Below, in pieces: positions 26,926 through 34,612 of a stretch of DNA of 64,000 bases (the first letter of the stretch is position 1; each line of letters starts with the position of its first letter). The DNA comes from Ruminococcus flavefaciens (GTDB lineage Bacteria > Bacillota > Clostridia > Oscillospirales > Ruminococcaceae). Under the pieces are notes generated by a model. It was given only the letters and a program-made list of their open reading frames with translations. It was not told the origin of the DNA and searched no databases. Location of the stretch: positions 386,973 to 450,972 of the forward strand of contig NZ_FNWV01000001.1 in NCBI RefSeq assembly GCF_900108555.1, read 5' to 3'. The position numbers were made by a program, and so were the translations under genes.

Positions 26926-27384
26926 ATGATCGAGCAGATTTTTGATAAAGACGAAAAAAGAACAATAGCAAGAAAAGTCCTCGAAGCCCTTAAAGACTGG
27001 TTCGAAGTGGATGAAAGCCGCGAGCAGTATATACGCGAAAGTGCTGATCGGATCTTTATTGCAGCTAAGGAAAATAATGAATATGTTGGTTTTCTCTGTC
27101 TGAAAGAAACAGGAAGAGATACTGTTGAGCTTGCTGTAATGGGAGTTCTTATGGAGTATCATCGCAGCGGCATTGGTCGTCAGCTATTTGAAAAGGCTAA
27201 GGCAATTGCTGTTTCAGAAGGATACTCATTTATGCAGGTAAAAACCGTTCAGATGGGAAAATACCCCGACTACGACAAGACCAATCTTTTCTACATAAGC
27301 TGCGGATTTAAAGAATTTGAGGTGTTCCCTGAATACTGGGACGAGGATAATCCCTGCCAAATCTATGTTTTGTCATTAAGATAA
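26926..27384 (+). CDS. GNAT-family N-acetyltransferase
   Basis: 152 aa single-domain acetyltransferase. Central strand VELAVMGVLMEYHRSGIGRQ contains the acetyl-CoA pyrophosphate-binding motif (RSGIGR, about 82-87), followed by the amphipathic helix LFEKAKAIA and a typical C-terminal CGFKEFE segment. The substrate is unknown. It starts 12 bp after ychF (AGGTAA upstream), so the two may be cotranscribed. Confidence 0.88.
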   Translation: MIEQIFDKDEKRTIARKVLEALKDWFEVDESREQYIRESADRIFIAAKENNEYVGFLCLKETGRDTVELAVMGVLMEYHRSGIGRQLFEKAKAIAVSEGYSFMQVKTVQMGKYPDYDKTNLFYISCGFKEFEVFPEYWDEDNPCQIYVLSLR

Positions 27385-27387
27385 AAA

Positions 27388-27488
27388 GGGCGGATAGCTT
27401 TGCATATAGCATTGCCAGCCAAATCAAAGATCTGGAGAAGTGCTTAAATGTCCGCCCACATATATTGGAACGCCGAGGACGACGTTCC
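27388..27488 (+). promoter_or_regulatory. Structured leader upstream of the glutamine-synthetase-like gene
   Basis: GGGCGGA (27388-27394) and TCCGCCC (27451-27457) can close a large stem containing a CCAG/CTGG hairpin; then GGAACG (27467-27472) pairs with CGTTCC (27483-27488) around a 10-nt loop, 15 bases before the SD. Because the downstream operon encodes an ANTAR-domain protein, which acts by binding leader hairpins to prevent termination, this leader is a candidate target. I could not identify the canonical pair of ANTAR hexaloops or a U-tract terminator. Confidence 0.4.
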
Positions 27489-27514
27489 CTACACTAATAA
27501 ATGGAGGTCTTTCA

Positions 27515-28807
27515 ATGAGCTTTTCTCCTAAAGAGATACTGAAATTCGTTGAAGAGAACGACGTAAAATTTATAAGACTTACTTTCTGCGATATGTTCGG
27601 AAATCTCAAAAACGTGGCTATCATGCCCAATGAACTGCCGCGGGCATTTGAGTACGGCATACCTTTCGATGCTTCATGTATCGCCGAGGGTTGCTCTGAT
27701 CTTCTGCTTGTGCCCGACATATCTACACTTTCTGTTCTCCCGTGGAGACCTAAGTCGGGACGAGTTGTCCGCTTCTTCTGCGCTCTCAAAAACATGGACG
27801 GAAGCGACTATGTAGGCGATATGCGTACAGAGCTGACCAACTACATCAATCAGCTAAGACTTGACGGCTATTCCTGCGAAATGGGTACAAAATGCGAGTT
27901 CTATCTCTTTGAGCTTGACGAACGCGGCGAGCCTACAAAGATACCTCACGACAAAGGCGGCTATCTTGATGTTGCTCCGCTGGATAAGTGCGAAAACGCA
28001 AGGCGTGAGATCTGTCTCTCATTGGAAGAAATGGGCATGAGTCCGAAAAGCTCCTGTCATAAGCACGGTCCTGCACAGAACGAGATCGAATTCCGTGAAA
28101 GTGAGCCTATAACAGCTGCCGATAACATGGTACACTACAAGACCGTAGTTAAATCCATTGCGGCACAGAACGGTCTTTTCGCTTCATTTATGCCAAAACC
28201 GCTGCCAGACGAACACGGAAGCGCGCTGAGCATATCCATAAGCCTTAAAAAGGGCGGCGAGAACATCTTCGACACAGAGAATGGTATGTCATTTGAGGGA
28301 AAATGCTTTATATCCGGTGTTCTCAGCAAGATGCGCGAAATAACCGCATTTCTCAACAGCACCACAAATTCGTATAAGCGCTTCGGTATAGGCTATGCTC
28401 CTAAGTATATCAACTGGTCATCAGAAAACTGCGCTCAGCTTATACGTGTTCCAAAGCCTGTAGGTATATCTCCGCGCATAGAGATACGCTCCGCAGACGC
28501 TTGCTGCAACCCTTATATCACATTCAAGCTTATCCTTGCAGCAGGCATCGAGGGAATACAGTCTCAGGACTGCGCTCTCTTTGAAAGTGCTATGCACAAC
28601 GGCTCTGACAATTCACTTCTCCAGCCACTGCCGTCATCACTTGATGAAGCAGCAGCTATCGCTAAAGAAAGCATATTCGTAAAAAATACTCTATCTCAGG
28701 AAATACGCAGTAATATATTCGCACAGCTTGATAAACAGATACAGGACTATTCCTCTGCTTCGGATAAGGACAAGTTTGAAGAAGAGTCATACTTCAAGTT
28801 CGTGTGA
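27515..28807 (+). CDS. Divergent type I glutamine synthetase family protein
   Basis: 430 aa from ATG 27515 (GGAGG seven bases upstream; the longer frame lies in the leader). A GS beta-grasp domain (1-105) and a catalytic domain. Kept: the Mg-binding CEFYLF segment (127-132), NSYKRF (285-290) and RIEIRSADACCNPY (321-334). Changed: the HHEVAPGQHEIDF-like segment is CHKHGPAQNEIEF (181-193), and the ATP-side NGSGxHxHxS loop is HGSALSISIS (234-243), lacking the His. So it may be a low-activity, regulatory or different gamma-glutamyl ligase rather than the main GS. An ANTAR regulator gene follows after 8 bp. Confidence 0.82.
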   Translation: MSFSPKEILKFVEENDVKFIRLTFCDMFGNLKNVAIMPNELPRAFEYGIPFDASCIAEGCSDLLLVPDISTLSVLPWRPKSGRVVRFFCALKNMDGSDYVGDMRTELTNYINQLRLDGYSCEMGTKCEFYLFELDERGEPTKIPHDKGGYLDVAPLDKCENARREICLSLEEMGMSPKSSCHKHGPAQNEIEFRESEPITAADNMVHYKTVVKSIAAQNGLFASFMPKPLPDEHGSALSISISLKKGGENIFDTENGMSFEGKCFISGVLSKMREITAFLNSTTNSYKRFGIGYAPKYINWSSENCAQLIRVPKPVGISPRIEIRSADACCNPYITFKLILAAGIEGIQSQDCALFESAMHNGSDNSLLQPLPSSLDEAAAIAKESIFVKNTLSQEIRSNIFAQLDKQIQDYSSASDKDKFEEESYFKFV

Positions 28808-28815
28808 GGTAAACT

Positions 28816-29385
28816 ATGAACAGAGCTATTATCGTATCTTCAAACAGCGAAGTTTCCGAACTTTGCGAGCAGCTCCTGCGCATAGAAGGCTGCGGAAGGA
28901 CTGCTGTTGCTGTCAGCGGCAGTGAAGCACGCAGACTTGTAAAAAATGAGACTGAGCCCGAGCTTGTTATAATAAATACGCCCCTGCCCGATGAATTCGG
29001 TCAGGAGCTTGCAGAAATGATTGCGGAGTCCACCTCCGCAGGCATGTTACTCATTTGCGGCAGCGATGTTTCGGAAGACATAGCTGACAGAGTCTCAGAC
29101 AGCGGCGTAAACGTACTGTCAAGACCTGTCACCAGAGAGGAACTCCAGCGTACTATACGCCTTATTATAGCCGCAAGAGTCCGTATGGCAGGTGTTAAAA
29201 AGGAAACAGCGGATATAATGAGCCGTATTGAGGAAATGCGCACCATAAACCGTGCCAAGACCACGCTTATGAAGTATCTCAAATTCACAGAGCCGCAGGC
29301 ACATAAATACATCGAAAAACAAGCAATGAACAATCGTCAGACCAGACTGGAAACTGCTCTGAAAATTCTTGCTCAATACGAATAA
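28816..29385 (+). CDS. ANTAR-domain antiterminator with pseudo-receiver
   Basis: 189 aa. N-terminal receiver-like domain (1-120) and C-terminal ANTAR RNA-binding domain (about 130-188; MRTINRAKTTLMKYLKFTEP and the helix MNNRQTRLETA). ANTAR proteins bind paired hairpins in nascent RNA and block terminators. The position of the phospho-acceptor Asp reads IINTPLP, with Asn in place of Asp, so classical phosphorylation is unlikely and another input, perhaps a protein partner, should control it. It is paired with the GS-like gene, consistent with nitrogen control. Confidence 0.88.
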   Translation: MNRAIIVSSNSEVSELCEQLLRIEGCGRTAVAVSGSEARRLVKNETEPELVIINTPLPDEFGQELAEMIAESTSAGMLLICGSDVSEDIADRVSDSGVNVLSRPVTREELQRTIRLIIAARVRMAGVKKETADIMSRIEEMRTINRAKTTLMKYLKFTEPQAHKYIEKQAMNNRQTRLETALKILAQYE

Positions 29386-29388
29386 ATC

Positions 29389-29413
29389 GTCCCCTCGGCT
29401 AAGCCGAGGGGAC
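29389..29413. terminator. Bidirectional terminator between convergent genes
   Basis: GTCCCCTCGGCT and its complement AGCCGAGGGGAC (29402-29413) form a 12-bp perfect stem, between the ANTAR gene and the convergent small membrane protein gene. Confidence 0.88.
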
Positions 29414-29420
29414 TGATGTT

Positions 29421-29702
29421 TTATTTAGGTTCACCGAATAAGAGTTTCATAAGCCAGTAATCGTTATAGCCGCCCTTTATTCCCGTATATATCATAAAGG
29501 CAAGGAATGCAGCCGAACATACGATAGATACGATGCATATGGCTATGGGTATCTTTATAAGGTATTTTTCACGAAGCTTCATCGAAGCTATTATTACTCC
29601 CACAGCAAATACGATGCTTTCCGCTGCAAATCCAAAAAAGCCTATTCCAAATGCTACCACAGCAAGCAGTATCAGCGGTATACTAAATCTTCTCTCAGTC
29701 AT
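29421..29702 (-). CDS. Small membrane protein downstream of anti-sigma factor
   Basis: 93 aa from ATG 29702, which overlaps the stop of the anti-sigma gene by 8 bp; GGGAG lies ten bases upstream. A GTG at 29711 is too close to that site. Three hydrophobic segments (about 7-27, 29-43 and 51-72), then a short polar tail. I do not recognise the family. It probably belongs to the ECF sigma signalling unit and may be a membrane partner of the anti-sigma factor. Confidence 0.7.
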   Translation of the reverse strand: MTERRFSIPLILLAVVAFGIGFFGFAAESIVFAVGVIIASMKLREKYLIKIPIAICIVSIVCSAAFLAFMIYTGIKGGYNDYWLMKLLFGEPK

Positions 29703-30351
29703 TTTGATCACGCTCCCATAAAATATACTCTTTGTTGTTTACATCATCGTAGTAAAAGACCTTCATCATATCTTTCTTCTCATCAAGGTCAAAGATCTTC
29801 ATCTCAAAGCTTTTCAGACTTCCTGTGGGATTGAACGTAAAATCATCTATTCTGCGCTGTTTGAGAGTAACACCATATCCGTTCTTCTTTTCACTGTCAA
29901 AATCATCATCAATCCCAAGATGTTTACCGTTCGTATCGCTTAAAGTCGGTGCATCTATATCAAATGATGCAGCATACCCTTTTATATTGAGCCATACAGC
30001 ATTATCATGCTCGCTGACGCTTACATTTTCAAGTATCTTGTACTTCTCCATATCCATTGACTTGTAATCATTTATGCAATACACAAGTCCGTAAAGCAGA
30101 ATTCCGCATATAGCCAGAACGCTTATAAGGCTCACCACAAGCTTCTCTATGCGCAGACGCCTCTTTATACGTTTGAGTACCTCAGCGTCCTTCTGAGGAC
30201 TTACAGTGACGTTTTTACCGAGCTTTTCAAGCTCCGCTTTACAGTCGGGGCAGTTGTTTATATGCTCCTCAACTGCCTTTCTGCTCTCCTCACTGCAAAC
30301 ATCGTCAGCATACAGCGGAAGCAGGTCCTTTATCATATCGCAGTTTTTCAT
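29695..30351 (-). CDS. Zinc-finger (zf-HC2) anti-sigma factor
   Basis: 218 aa. The N-terminal cytoplasmic anti-sigma domain has the zinc motif H30-x3-C34-x2-C37 (HINNCPDC); a single TM helix (about 70-92) leads to an extracytoplasmic region of about 120 residues that may sense envelope stress. It overlaps the sigma factor stop by 4 bp (ATGA), so the two should be made together. It is predicted to hold the upstream ECF sigma inactive at the membrane. Confidence 0.9.
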   Translation of the reverse strand: MKNCDMIKDLLPLYADDVCSEESRKAVEEHINNCPDCKAELEKLGKNVTVSPQKDAEVLKRIKRRLRIEKLVVSLISVLAICGILLYGLVYCINDYKSMDMEKYKILENVSVSEHDNAVWLNIKGYAASFDIDAPTLSDTNGKHLGIDDDFDSEKKNGYGVTLKQRRIDDFTFNPTGSLKSFEMKIFDLDEKKDMMKVFYYDDVNNKEYILWERDQND

Positions 30352-30836
30352 TTCTGTACCTCCAGTTCATCTATTATTTTCAGCTTTGCACGGTGGAATG
30401 TCACTCGCGCCCAGCTTTCAGTCTTTCCAAAGATATCACCTATCTGTCTGAAGCTCAGTTCTCCGAACACTCTCAGGGTGAATACCTCTTTATAAGGCTC
30501 GACAAGGGTATGAAGTACACGGTGTATCTCCATTGACTGCTGGCTGTTTTCAAGAAGCTCCTCCATAGTCACGGAAGTATCGGCAACTGTCTCGGGGACT
30601 TCCTCTCCTGTATAGCGTTTCTGCTTCTTATTGTGTGTATACAGCAGATTTTTTGCTATCTGACACAGCCATACTCTTATATCACAGTCTCCGCGGAATT
30701 TGTCAACAGACTTTATAGCCTTGAAAAATGTCTCCTGAGTAATATCCTCAGCAAGTGCTTCATCAGCTGACAACGACCGTATATAAAGGAATACATCATG
30801 AAAATAGTCTTTGTAGAGCTCTTCGACCTGACTCAT
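30348..30836 (-). CDS. ECF-type RNA polymerase sigma factor
   Basis: 162 aa from ATG 30836 (GGTGAG upstream; an in-frame TTG at 30854 overlaps that SD). Region 2 (about 8-70: ALAEDITQETFFKAIKSV, FRGDCDIRVWLCQIAKN) and region 4 (about 108-155: FTLRVFGELSFRQIGDIFGK). It lacks regions 1 and 3, as ECF sigmas do. Forms an operon with the anti-sigma and small membrane protein genes. A candidate ECF-like promoter lies just upstream, suggesting autoregulation. Confidence 0.94.
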   Translation of the reverse strand: MSQVEELYKDYFHDVFLYIRSLSADEALAEDITQETFFKAIKSVDKFRGDCDIRVWLCQIAKNLLYTHNKKQKRYTGEEVPETVADTSVTMEELLENSQQSMEIHRVLHTLVEPYKEVFTLRVFGELSFRQIGDIFGKTESWARVTFHRAKLKIIDELEVQK

Positions 30837-30860
30837 ACTTCTCACCGCCTTCAACTATAA

Positions 30861-30890
30861 GACTACGATACAAAACTTTCTTTACAGAAA
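30861..30890 (-). promoter_or_regulatory. Possible autoregulatory ECF promoter
   Basis: The minus strand reads TGTAAAG, a 10-12 bp AT-rich spacer, then TCGTAGTC, 25 bp upstream of the sigma gene start. The CGT-type -10 is typical of ECF promoters, but the -35 is not a clear AAC form. Confidence 0.3.
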
Positions 30891-30911
30891 AATAATAAAA
30901 ATTTCGGAAAA

Positions 30912-30946
30912 AATAAAAAGCTGCGGAAGATAGCTCTATCCGCAGC
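30912..30946 (-). terminator. Terminator after the zinc-ribbon gene
   Basis: Minus strand: GCTGCGGA (30946-30939) pairs with TCCGCAGC (30927-30920), followed by TTTTTATTT. Confidence 0.9.
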
Positions 30947-30966
30947 CTGTTTTTTTATAAAGCAGA

Positions 30967-31437
30967 TTACTTCTTTTCAGGCTCTTCAGCCTTGTCCTCG
31001 AAATCCTCAATAGTGAGGTCATCGTAATCAAACTCAAGGAGCTCATCACAATTAGGACAGTTAATTGAACCCTCTTCGATCATACCCTCATCAAGAAGGA
31101 TAGTATCTCCACAGGTCGGGCAAGTGATCTCGTAAAGCTCATCATCGTCATCATCGAAATCGAACTCGTCATCATCGTCCCAATCTTCATCATCGTCGTC
31201 CTCGTCGCTGTCAAGATCTTCATAGAAATCATCTTCTACAGCACCGAGATCCTCATCAAGGATATCGCAAAGCTCTGTGAGCTCGTCGACCTGTGACTGA
31301 AGATCCTCAACATACATTACCATTTCGGACATTACCTCTGACATCTGAATGAGAGCCTTTCCCTCCTTAGTGGAAGAATCGATCTCAAGACCGTCGATAA
31401 GTCCCTGTAAATATGACATTTTCTCGGTAAGCTTCAT
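30967..31437 (-). CDS. Acidic zinc-ribbon protein (CD1247-like)
   Basis: 156 aa. An N-terminal helical domain (about 1-70) resembles the N-terminal domain of clostridial CD1247-like proteins. It is followed by an extreme Asp/Glu stretch (about 65-100) and a four-Cys zinc ribbon (CPTC and CPNC, about 106-130). The function is unknown; acidic linker plus zinc ribbon suggests interaction with a basic partner such as ribosomal protein or polymerase. It starts 45 bp after efp with GAGGAGG, probably in the efp transcription unit. Confidence 0.75.
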   Translation of the reverse strand: MKLTEKMSYLQGLIDGLEIDSSTKEGKALIQMSEVMSEMVMYVEDLQSQVDELTELCDILDEDLGAVEDDFYEDLDSDEDDDDEDWDDDDEFDFDDDDDELYEITCPTCGDTILLDEGMIEEGSINCPNCDELLEFDYDDLTIEDFEDKAEEPEKK

Positions 31438-31482
31438 AACAAGCTCCTCCTCTCAAAATAAAGTCTTTATAAAATGGTGAGC

Positions 31483-32040
31483 TTATGCTCTTGACATATA
31501 CTCGCCTGTTCTTGTGTCGACCTGAATGATCTCGCCTTCGTCGATGAAGAGCGGAACCTTGATCTCTGCACCTGTCTCAAGTGTAGCAGGCTTTGTAGCG
31601 TTTGTAGCTGTATCGCCCTTGAAACCGGGATCAGTCTGTGTGACCTTGAGCTCAACGAAGTTAGGTGGCTCAACGCCGAAAACGTTGCCCTTGTATGAAA
31701 GGATCTTACAGATCATCTCTTCCTTAACGAACTTGAAGTTGTCGCCGAGTGTGGAAGCACTGATCGGGACCTGCTCATATGTCTCAAGATCCATGAAGTA
31801 GTAAAGCTCACCGTCGTTGTAGCTGTACTGCATATCCTTTCTCTCAACGAATGCTGTTGGGAACTTAGCAGTTGGGTTGAAAGAAGTTTCAACAACTGAA
31901 CCTGTGATTACGTTCTTGTATTTAGTTCTTACAAAAGCGGCACCCTTACCTGGCTTAACGTGCTGGAATTCAATTACCTGAACTACCTGTCCGTCGAGCT
32001 CAAAAGTAACGCCGTTTCTGAAATCTCCTGCTGAAATCAT
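31483..32040 (-). CDS. efp: Elongation factor P
   Basis: 185 aa, three-domain EF-P that relieves ribosome stalling at polyproline. The [10 protein letters not shown] loop (about 30-39) carries the tip lysine that is modified in some bacteria; the C-terminal OB domain ends with the usual [22 protein letters not shown] precedes ATG 32040. In Firmicutes it commonly follows an M24 peptidase gene, as here. Confidence 0.98.
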   Translation of the reverse strand: MISAGDFRNGVTFELDGQVVQVIEFQHVKPGKGAAFVRTKYKNVITGSVVETSFNPTAKFPTAFVERKDMQYSYNDGELYYFMDLETYEQVPISASTLGDNFKFVKEEMICKILSYKGNVFGVEPPNFVELKVTQTDPGFKGDTATNATKPATLETGAEIKVPLFIDEGEIIQVDTRTGEYMSRA

Positions 32041-32128
32041 TATTAATAACCTCCGTATTTTTTCAAATTAACATGATACTTTATTTTATCATATTTCGGT
32101 AATTTTTGCAATACCTAAAGTGATATTA

Positions 32129-33193
32129 TTATAAAGATATGAGATTTTTTGCACTTTTTGTCAAGTTTTTGCAGCCATTTTCAGTTAAAATGACAAAATC
32201 TTCTATACGCACTCCAAACTTGCCTTCTATATAAATTCCAGGCTCTATGGTAACGACTGCACCACAGCTCAGCGGAGCTTTATAATTTGGCGAAGCATTG
32301 GGCTTTTCATGTATCTCCATACCTACGCCGTGACCGAGTGAATGACCGAAGCAGCTGCCATAGCCTGCCTGCTCTATAACGTCACGGGACACCTTGTCAA
32401 GATCACAGCCGAGTACACCAGCCTTTGCAGCTTCTATGCCTGCAAGCTGAGCATTGAGTACGATGTCGTATACCTTTCTCATCTCGTCGCTGGGCTCTCC
32501 CACGCAGAAAGTACGTGTCATATCGCTGTGATAGCCGTTATATACCGCACCAAAGTCGATAAGCACGAACTCACCGTTTTCCACCTTTTTATCGGAGGGA
32601 ACTCCGTGAGGCATTGAAGTATTTGCGCCCGAAAGTACGATAGTATCGAAAGATAAGTCCTCAGCTCCGTAAGCGAACATGAGTCGGTTGAGTTCAAGTG
32701 CTATCTCACGCTCTGTAACGCCTACCTTTATGAACTTCTTGACGTCTTCAAGAGCTTTTTCCGCTATTTCCTGAGCCTTCTTTATACATTCTATCTCACT
32801 TTCGTCCTTGACCATTCTGAGGTTTGAGATAGCATTGCTCAGGCTGTCGTTATGTATGATTTCAATAGTGGTATAGAAGTGCTCATAGGCATTGAGCTCC
32901 TTGACGGTCATTGTCTCCGACTCTATAGCCATTGACTTTGCGCCGTGCTTTGTCAGCAGGTCCATTATCTGAGGATAGAGCTTTTTAGCTTCAATGACCT
33001 CAGCGTCCTTTACTGTTGCTCTTGCCTTTTCGATATAGCGGAAATCTATAAGCAGATACGCCTTATCGGGAAACGCAAGAACTACTCCTGCTGATGACTT
33101 CATACCCGTAAAATATCTTCTGTTTATGTCCGAGGTGATAAGTGCGCAGTCTGCCCCCTCAAACTCCTCGAAAAGTTTGTCAAATCTCGACAT
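32129..33193 (-). CDS. M24 family aminopeptidase (Xaa-Pro type)
   Basis: 354 aa from ATG 33193 (GAGAGGTG upstream; the longer frame extends into aroQ). N-terminal creatinase-like domain (1-125) and a pita-bread metallopeptidase domain. The two-metal ligands are visible: IDFGAVYNGYHSD (two Asp), the GHSLGHGVGMEIHE His, IEPGIY Glu and RIEDFV Glu. Predicted to remove N-terminal residues before proline in the cytoplasm. Lies between aroQ and efp, 11 bp after aroQ. Confidence 0.94.
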   Translation of the reverse strand: MSRFDKLFEEFEGADCALITSDINRRYFTGMKSSAGVVLAFPDKAYLLIDFRYIEKARATVKDAEVIEAKKLYPQIMDLLTKHGAKSMAIESETMTVKELNAYEHFYTTIEIIHNDSLSNAISNLRMVKDESEIECIKKAQEIAEKALEDVKKFIKVGVTEREIALELNRLMFAYGAEDLSFDTIVLSGANTSMPHGVPSDKKVENGEFVLIDFGAVYNGYHSDMTRTFCVGEPSDEMRKVYDIVLNAQLAGIEAAKAGVLGCDLDKVSRDVIEQAGYGSCFGHSLGHGVGMEIHEKPNASPNYKAPLSCGAVVTIEPGIYIEGKFGVRIEDFVILTENGCKNLTKSAKNLISL

Positions 33194-33203
33194 TATACAC
33201 CTC

Positions 33204-33635
33204 TCAAAGCTCAGCAAGTGCCTGTACTGCAAGATAATAGCTGCCAAAGCCGAAGCCGCTTATGCTGCCCTTGCATACGGGTGCGATAACTGAATTTGAG
33301 CGAAATTCATCACGCGCAAAAACATTGCTGATATGTACTTCGATAACAGGTATCTTTATAGCTGCAATAGCGTCGCGTATAGCGTAGCTGTAATGTGTAT
33401 ACGCACCTGCATTGAGGATAACTCCGTCAAATGTAGTTCTTGCAGCGTGAAGCTTGTCAATGATAGCTCCCTCATGATTTGACTGGAATATCTCGCACTC
33501 AAGTCCCTGTTCCTTTGCGCGGTCGATTATATTGCTGTTAAGTGTATCAATGGAAGAATTTCCGTAAACGCCCGGCTCGCGCTCTCCCAAGAGGTTGAGA
33601 TTAGGACCGTGTATAACAAGTATTTTCTTTATCAT
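33204..33635 (-). CDS. aroQ: Type II 3-dehydroquinate dehydratase
   Basis: 143 aa dodecameric shikimate-pathway enzyme. HGPNLNLLGEREPGVYG contains the catalytic Tyr (about Y24) and flexible-loop Arg; NAGAYTHYS gives substrate contacts and EVHISN the catalytic His. AAGGAG precedes ATG 33635. It is 3 bp after yqeG and 11 bp before the M24 peptidase gene, so it is part of one unit. Confidence 0.97.
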   Translation of the reverse strand: MIKKILVIHGPNLNLLGEREPGVYGNSSIDTLNSNIIDRAKEQGLECEIFQSNHEGAIIDKLHAARTTFDGVILNAGAYTHYSYAIRDAIAAIKIPVIEVHISNVFARDEFRSNSVIAPVCKGSISGFGFGSYYLAVQALAEL

Positions 33636-33637
33636 AT

Positions 33638-34177
33638 TTACTCCTTCTTGTCGTCGACAAATTTCTTTGGAAGAAAAGGTTTTTCAAGAACTCTTTTAAA
33701 TCTTATGAACCTTTTCGACTTTGGTTCAAGCTCAATGGGTTCAACATATAACATTCTTACCTTTGCAAAATTTGCTCCCCATACATCTGTGAACAGCTGA
33801 TCGCCCACGGCAGCAGTCTCTTCGGAAGAAAGTCCCATTTTCTTCATAGCTGCTGTATATCCCCTTTTCAGCGGTTTTCCGCTGTCACTGACGAAATCAA
33901 GTCCAAGCGGATCAGCAAAGGGTCTCACACGCTCTGCATGGTTATTCGATACTATTATAAGCTTTATCCCGTTCTTTTTCATATTCTCCAACCACTGGGT
34001 TATCCCCTCGGCAGGAATGGGATTATCATGTGTAGTAAGAGTATTGTCAACATCAAGGATAAGTCCCTTGATACCGTGCTTTTGCAGAAATGCAGGTGTG
34101 ATATCAACAGTTTTTCTGAAAGCAAAATCCACGTCGGTTTTTGTTATCTTATGTTTTAAACCCAAGCTATTTGTCAA
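33638..34177 (-). CDS. yqeG: YqeG-family HAD-IIIA phosphatase
   Basis: 179 aa. HAD phosphatase core with DVDNTLT (nucleophile Asp about 42 and acid Asp about 44), VSNNH (motif II) and GDQLFTDVWGAN (motif III). The family is thought to act on phosphatidylglycerolphosphate or a similar substrate; this is not established here. The start is uncertain: TTG 34177 is immediately after GGAG, and TTG 34165 is twelve bases after it. No ATG is available in the right place. Confidence 0.87.
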   Translation of the reverse strand: MTNSLGLKHKITKTDVDFAFRKTVDITPAFLQKHGIKGLILDVDNTLTTHDNPIPAEGITQWLENMKKNGIKLIIVSNNHAERVRPFADPLGLDFVSDSGKPLKRGYTAAMKKMGLSSEETAAVGDQLFTDVWGANFAKVRMLYVEPIELEPKSKRFIRFKRVLEKPFLPKKFVDDKKE

Positions 34178-34194
34178 CTCCGTTCAAACAAATG

Positions 34195-34216
34195 AAAAAG
34201 CGAGCCGCAGCCCGCT
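34195..34216 (-). terminator. Terminator after rpsU
   Basis: Minus strand: AGCGGGC, loop TGCG, GCTCGCT (one G-U pair), then TTTT. Confidence 0.85.
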
Positions 34217-34243
34217 TTTATCAACATTAATAATTCCGCAAGA

Positions 34244-34417
34244 TCAATACTTACGCTTACGAGCTGCCTCAGACTTCTTCTTACGCTTAACTGAAGGCTT
34301 TTCGTAGTGCTCTCTCTTACGAACCTCAGCAATTACGCCATCCTTTGCACATGATCTCTTAAATCTCTTAAGAGCTGTGTCTAAAGACTCGTTTTTGCCA
34401 ACACGAACTTCTGCCAC
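34244..34417 (-). CDS. rpsU: 30S ribosomal protein S21
   Basis: 57 aa, read directly from the minus strand: begins [20 protein letters not shown] and ends with the Lys/Arg-rich tail AARKRKY. The start is GTG 34417 with GGGAGGG seven bases upstream. S21 helps initiation by base-pairing of 16S rRNA with mRNA. It has a strong promoter and a leader of about 135 nt. Confidence 0.97.
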   Translation of the reverse strand: MAEVRVGKNESLDTALKRFKRSCAKDGVIAEVRKREHYEKPSVKRKKKSEAARKRKY

Positions 34418-34556
34418 TAAATTTCCCTCCCTTGTTCAGAGGTTGCACGGAGCTTTGCTCCGAAGCATCTATGCTAACCACCCTGTCGAGCGGTAGACAT
34501 CGCGTCCCCCACTATATAGCAGATTACATATAAATAGTTATAAAGAATATATTAAT
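34418..34556 (-). other. rpsU 5' leader
   Basis: A leader of about 135 nt containing a CGGAGC-AAA-GCTCCG hairpin (34448-34462), a smaller AGCA/TGCT stem next to it, and a G-rich stretch. Ribosomal protein leaders of this size are often feedback-regulated; I do not recognise a named element. Confidence 0.4.
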
Positions 34557-34585
34557 AGTTTACCACATTTTCTGCTCGTTGTCAA
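34557..34585 (-). promoter_or_regulatory. Promoter of rpsU
   Basis: Minus strand TTGACA (34580-34585), 17-bp spacer, TAAACT (34557-34562). Confidence 0.85.
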
Positions 34586-34612
34586 GCATTTTTTGTGCGT
34601 CTTAAAATTTCG

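Noticed and set aside
27388..27457. GGGCGGA...TCCGCCC as a terminator between the GNAT gene and the GS-like gene
   Set aside because: The stem encloses 56 nt and is not followed by a T-tract; it fits a leader closing stem better.
34465..34545. tRNA-like sequence in the rpsU leader (a GGTGGTTAGC-like D-loop)
   Set aside because: No T-loop GTTCRA, no acceptor pairing and no anticodon arm of correct length.
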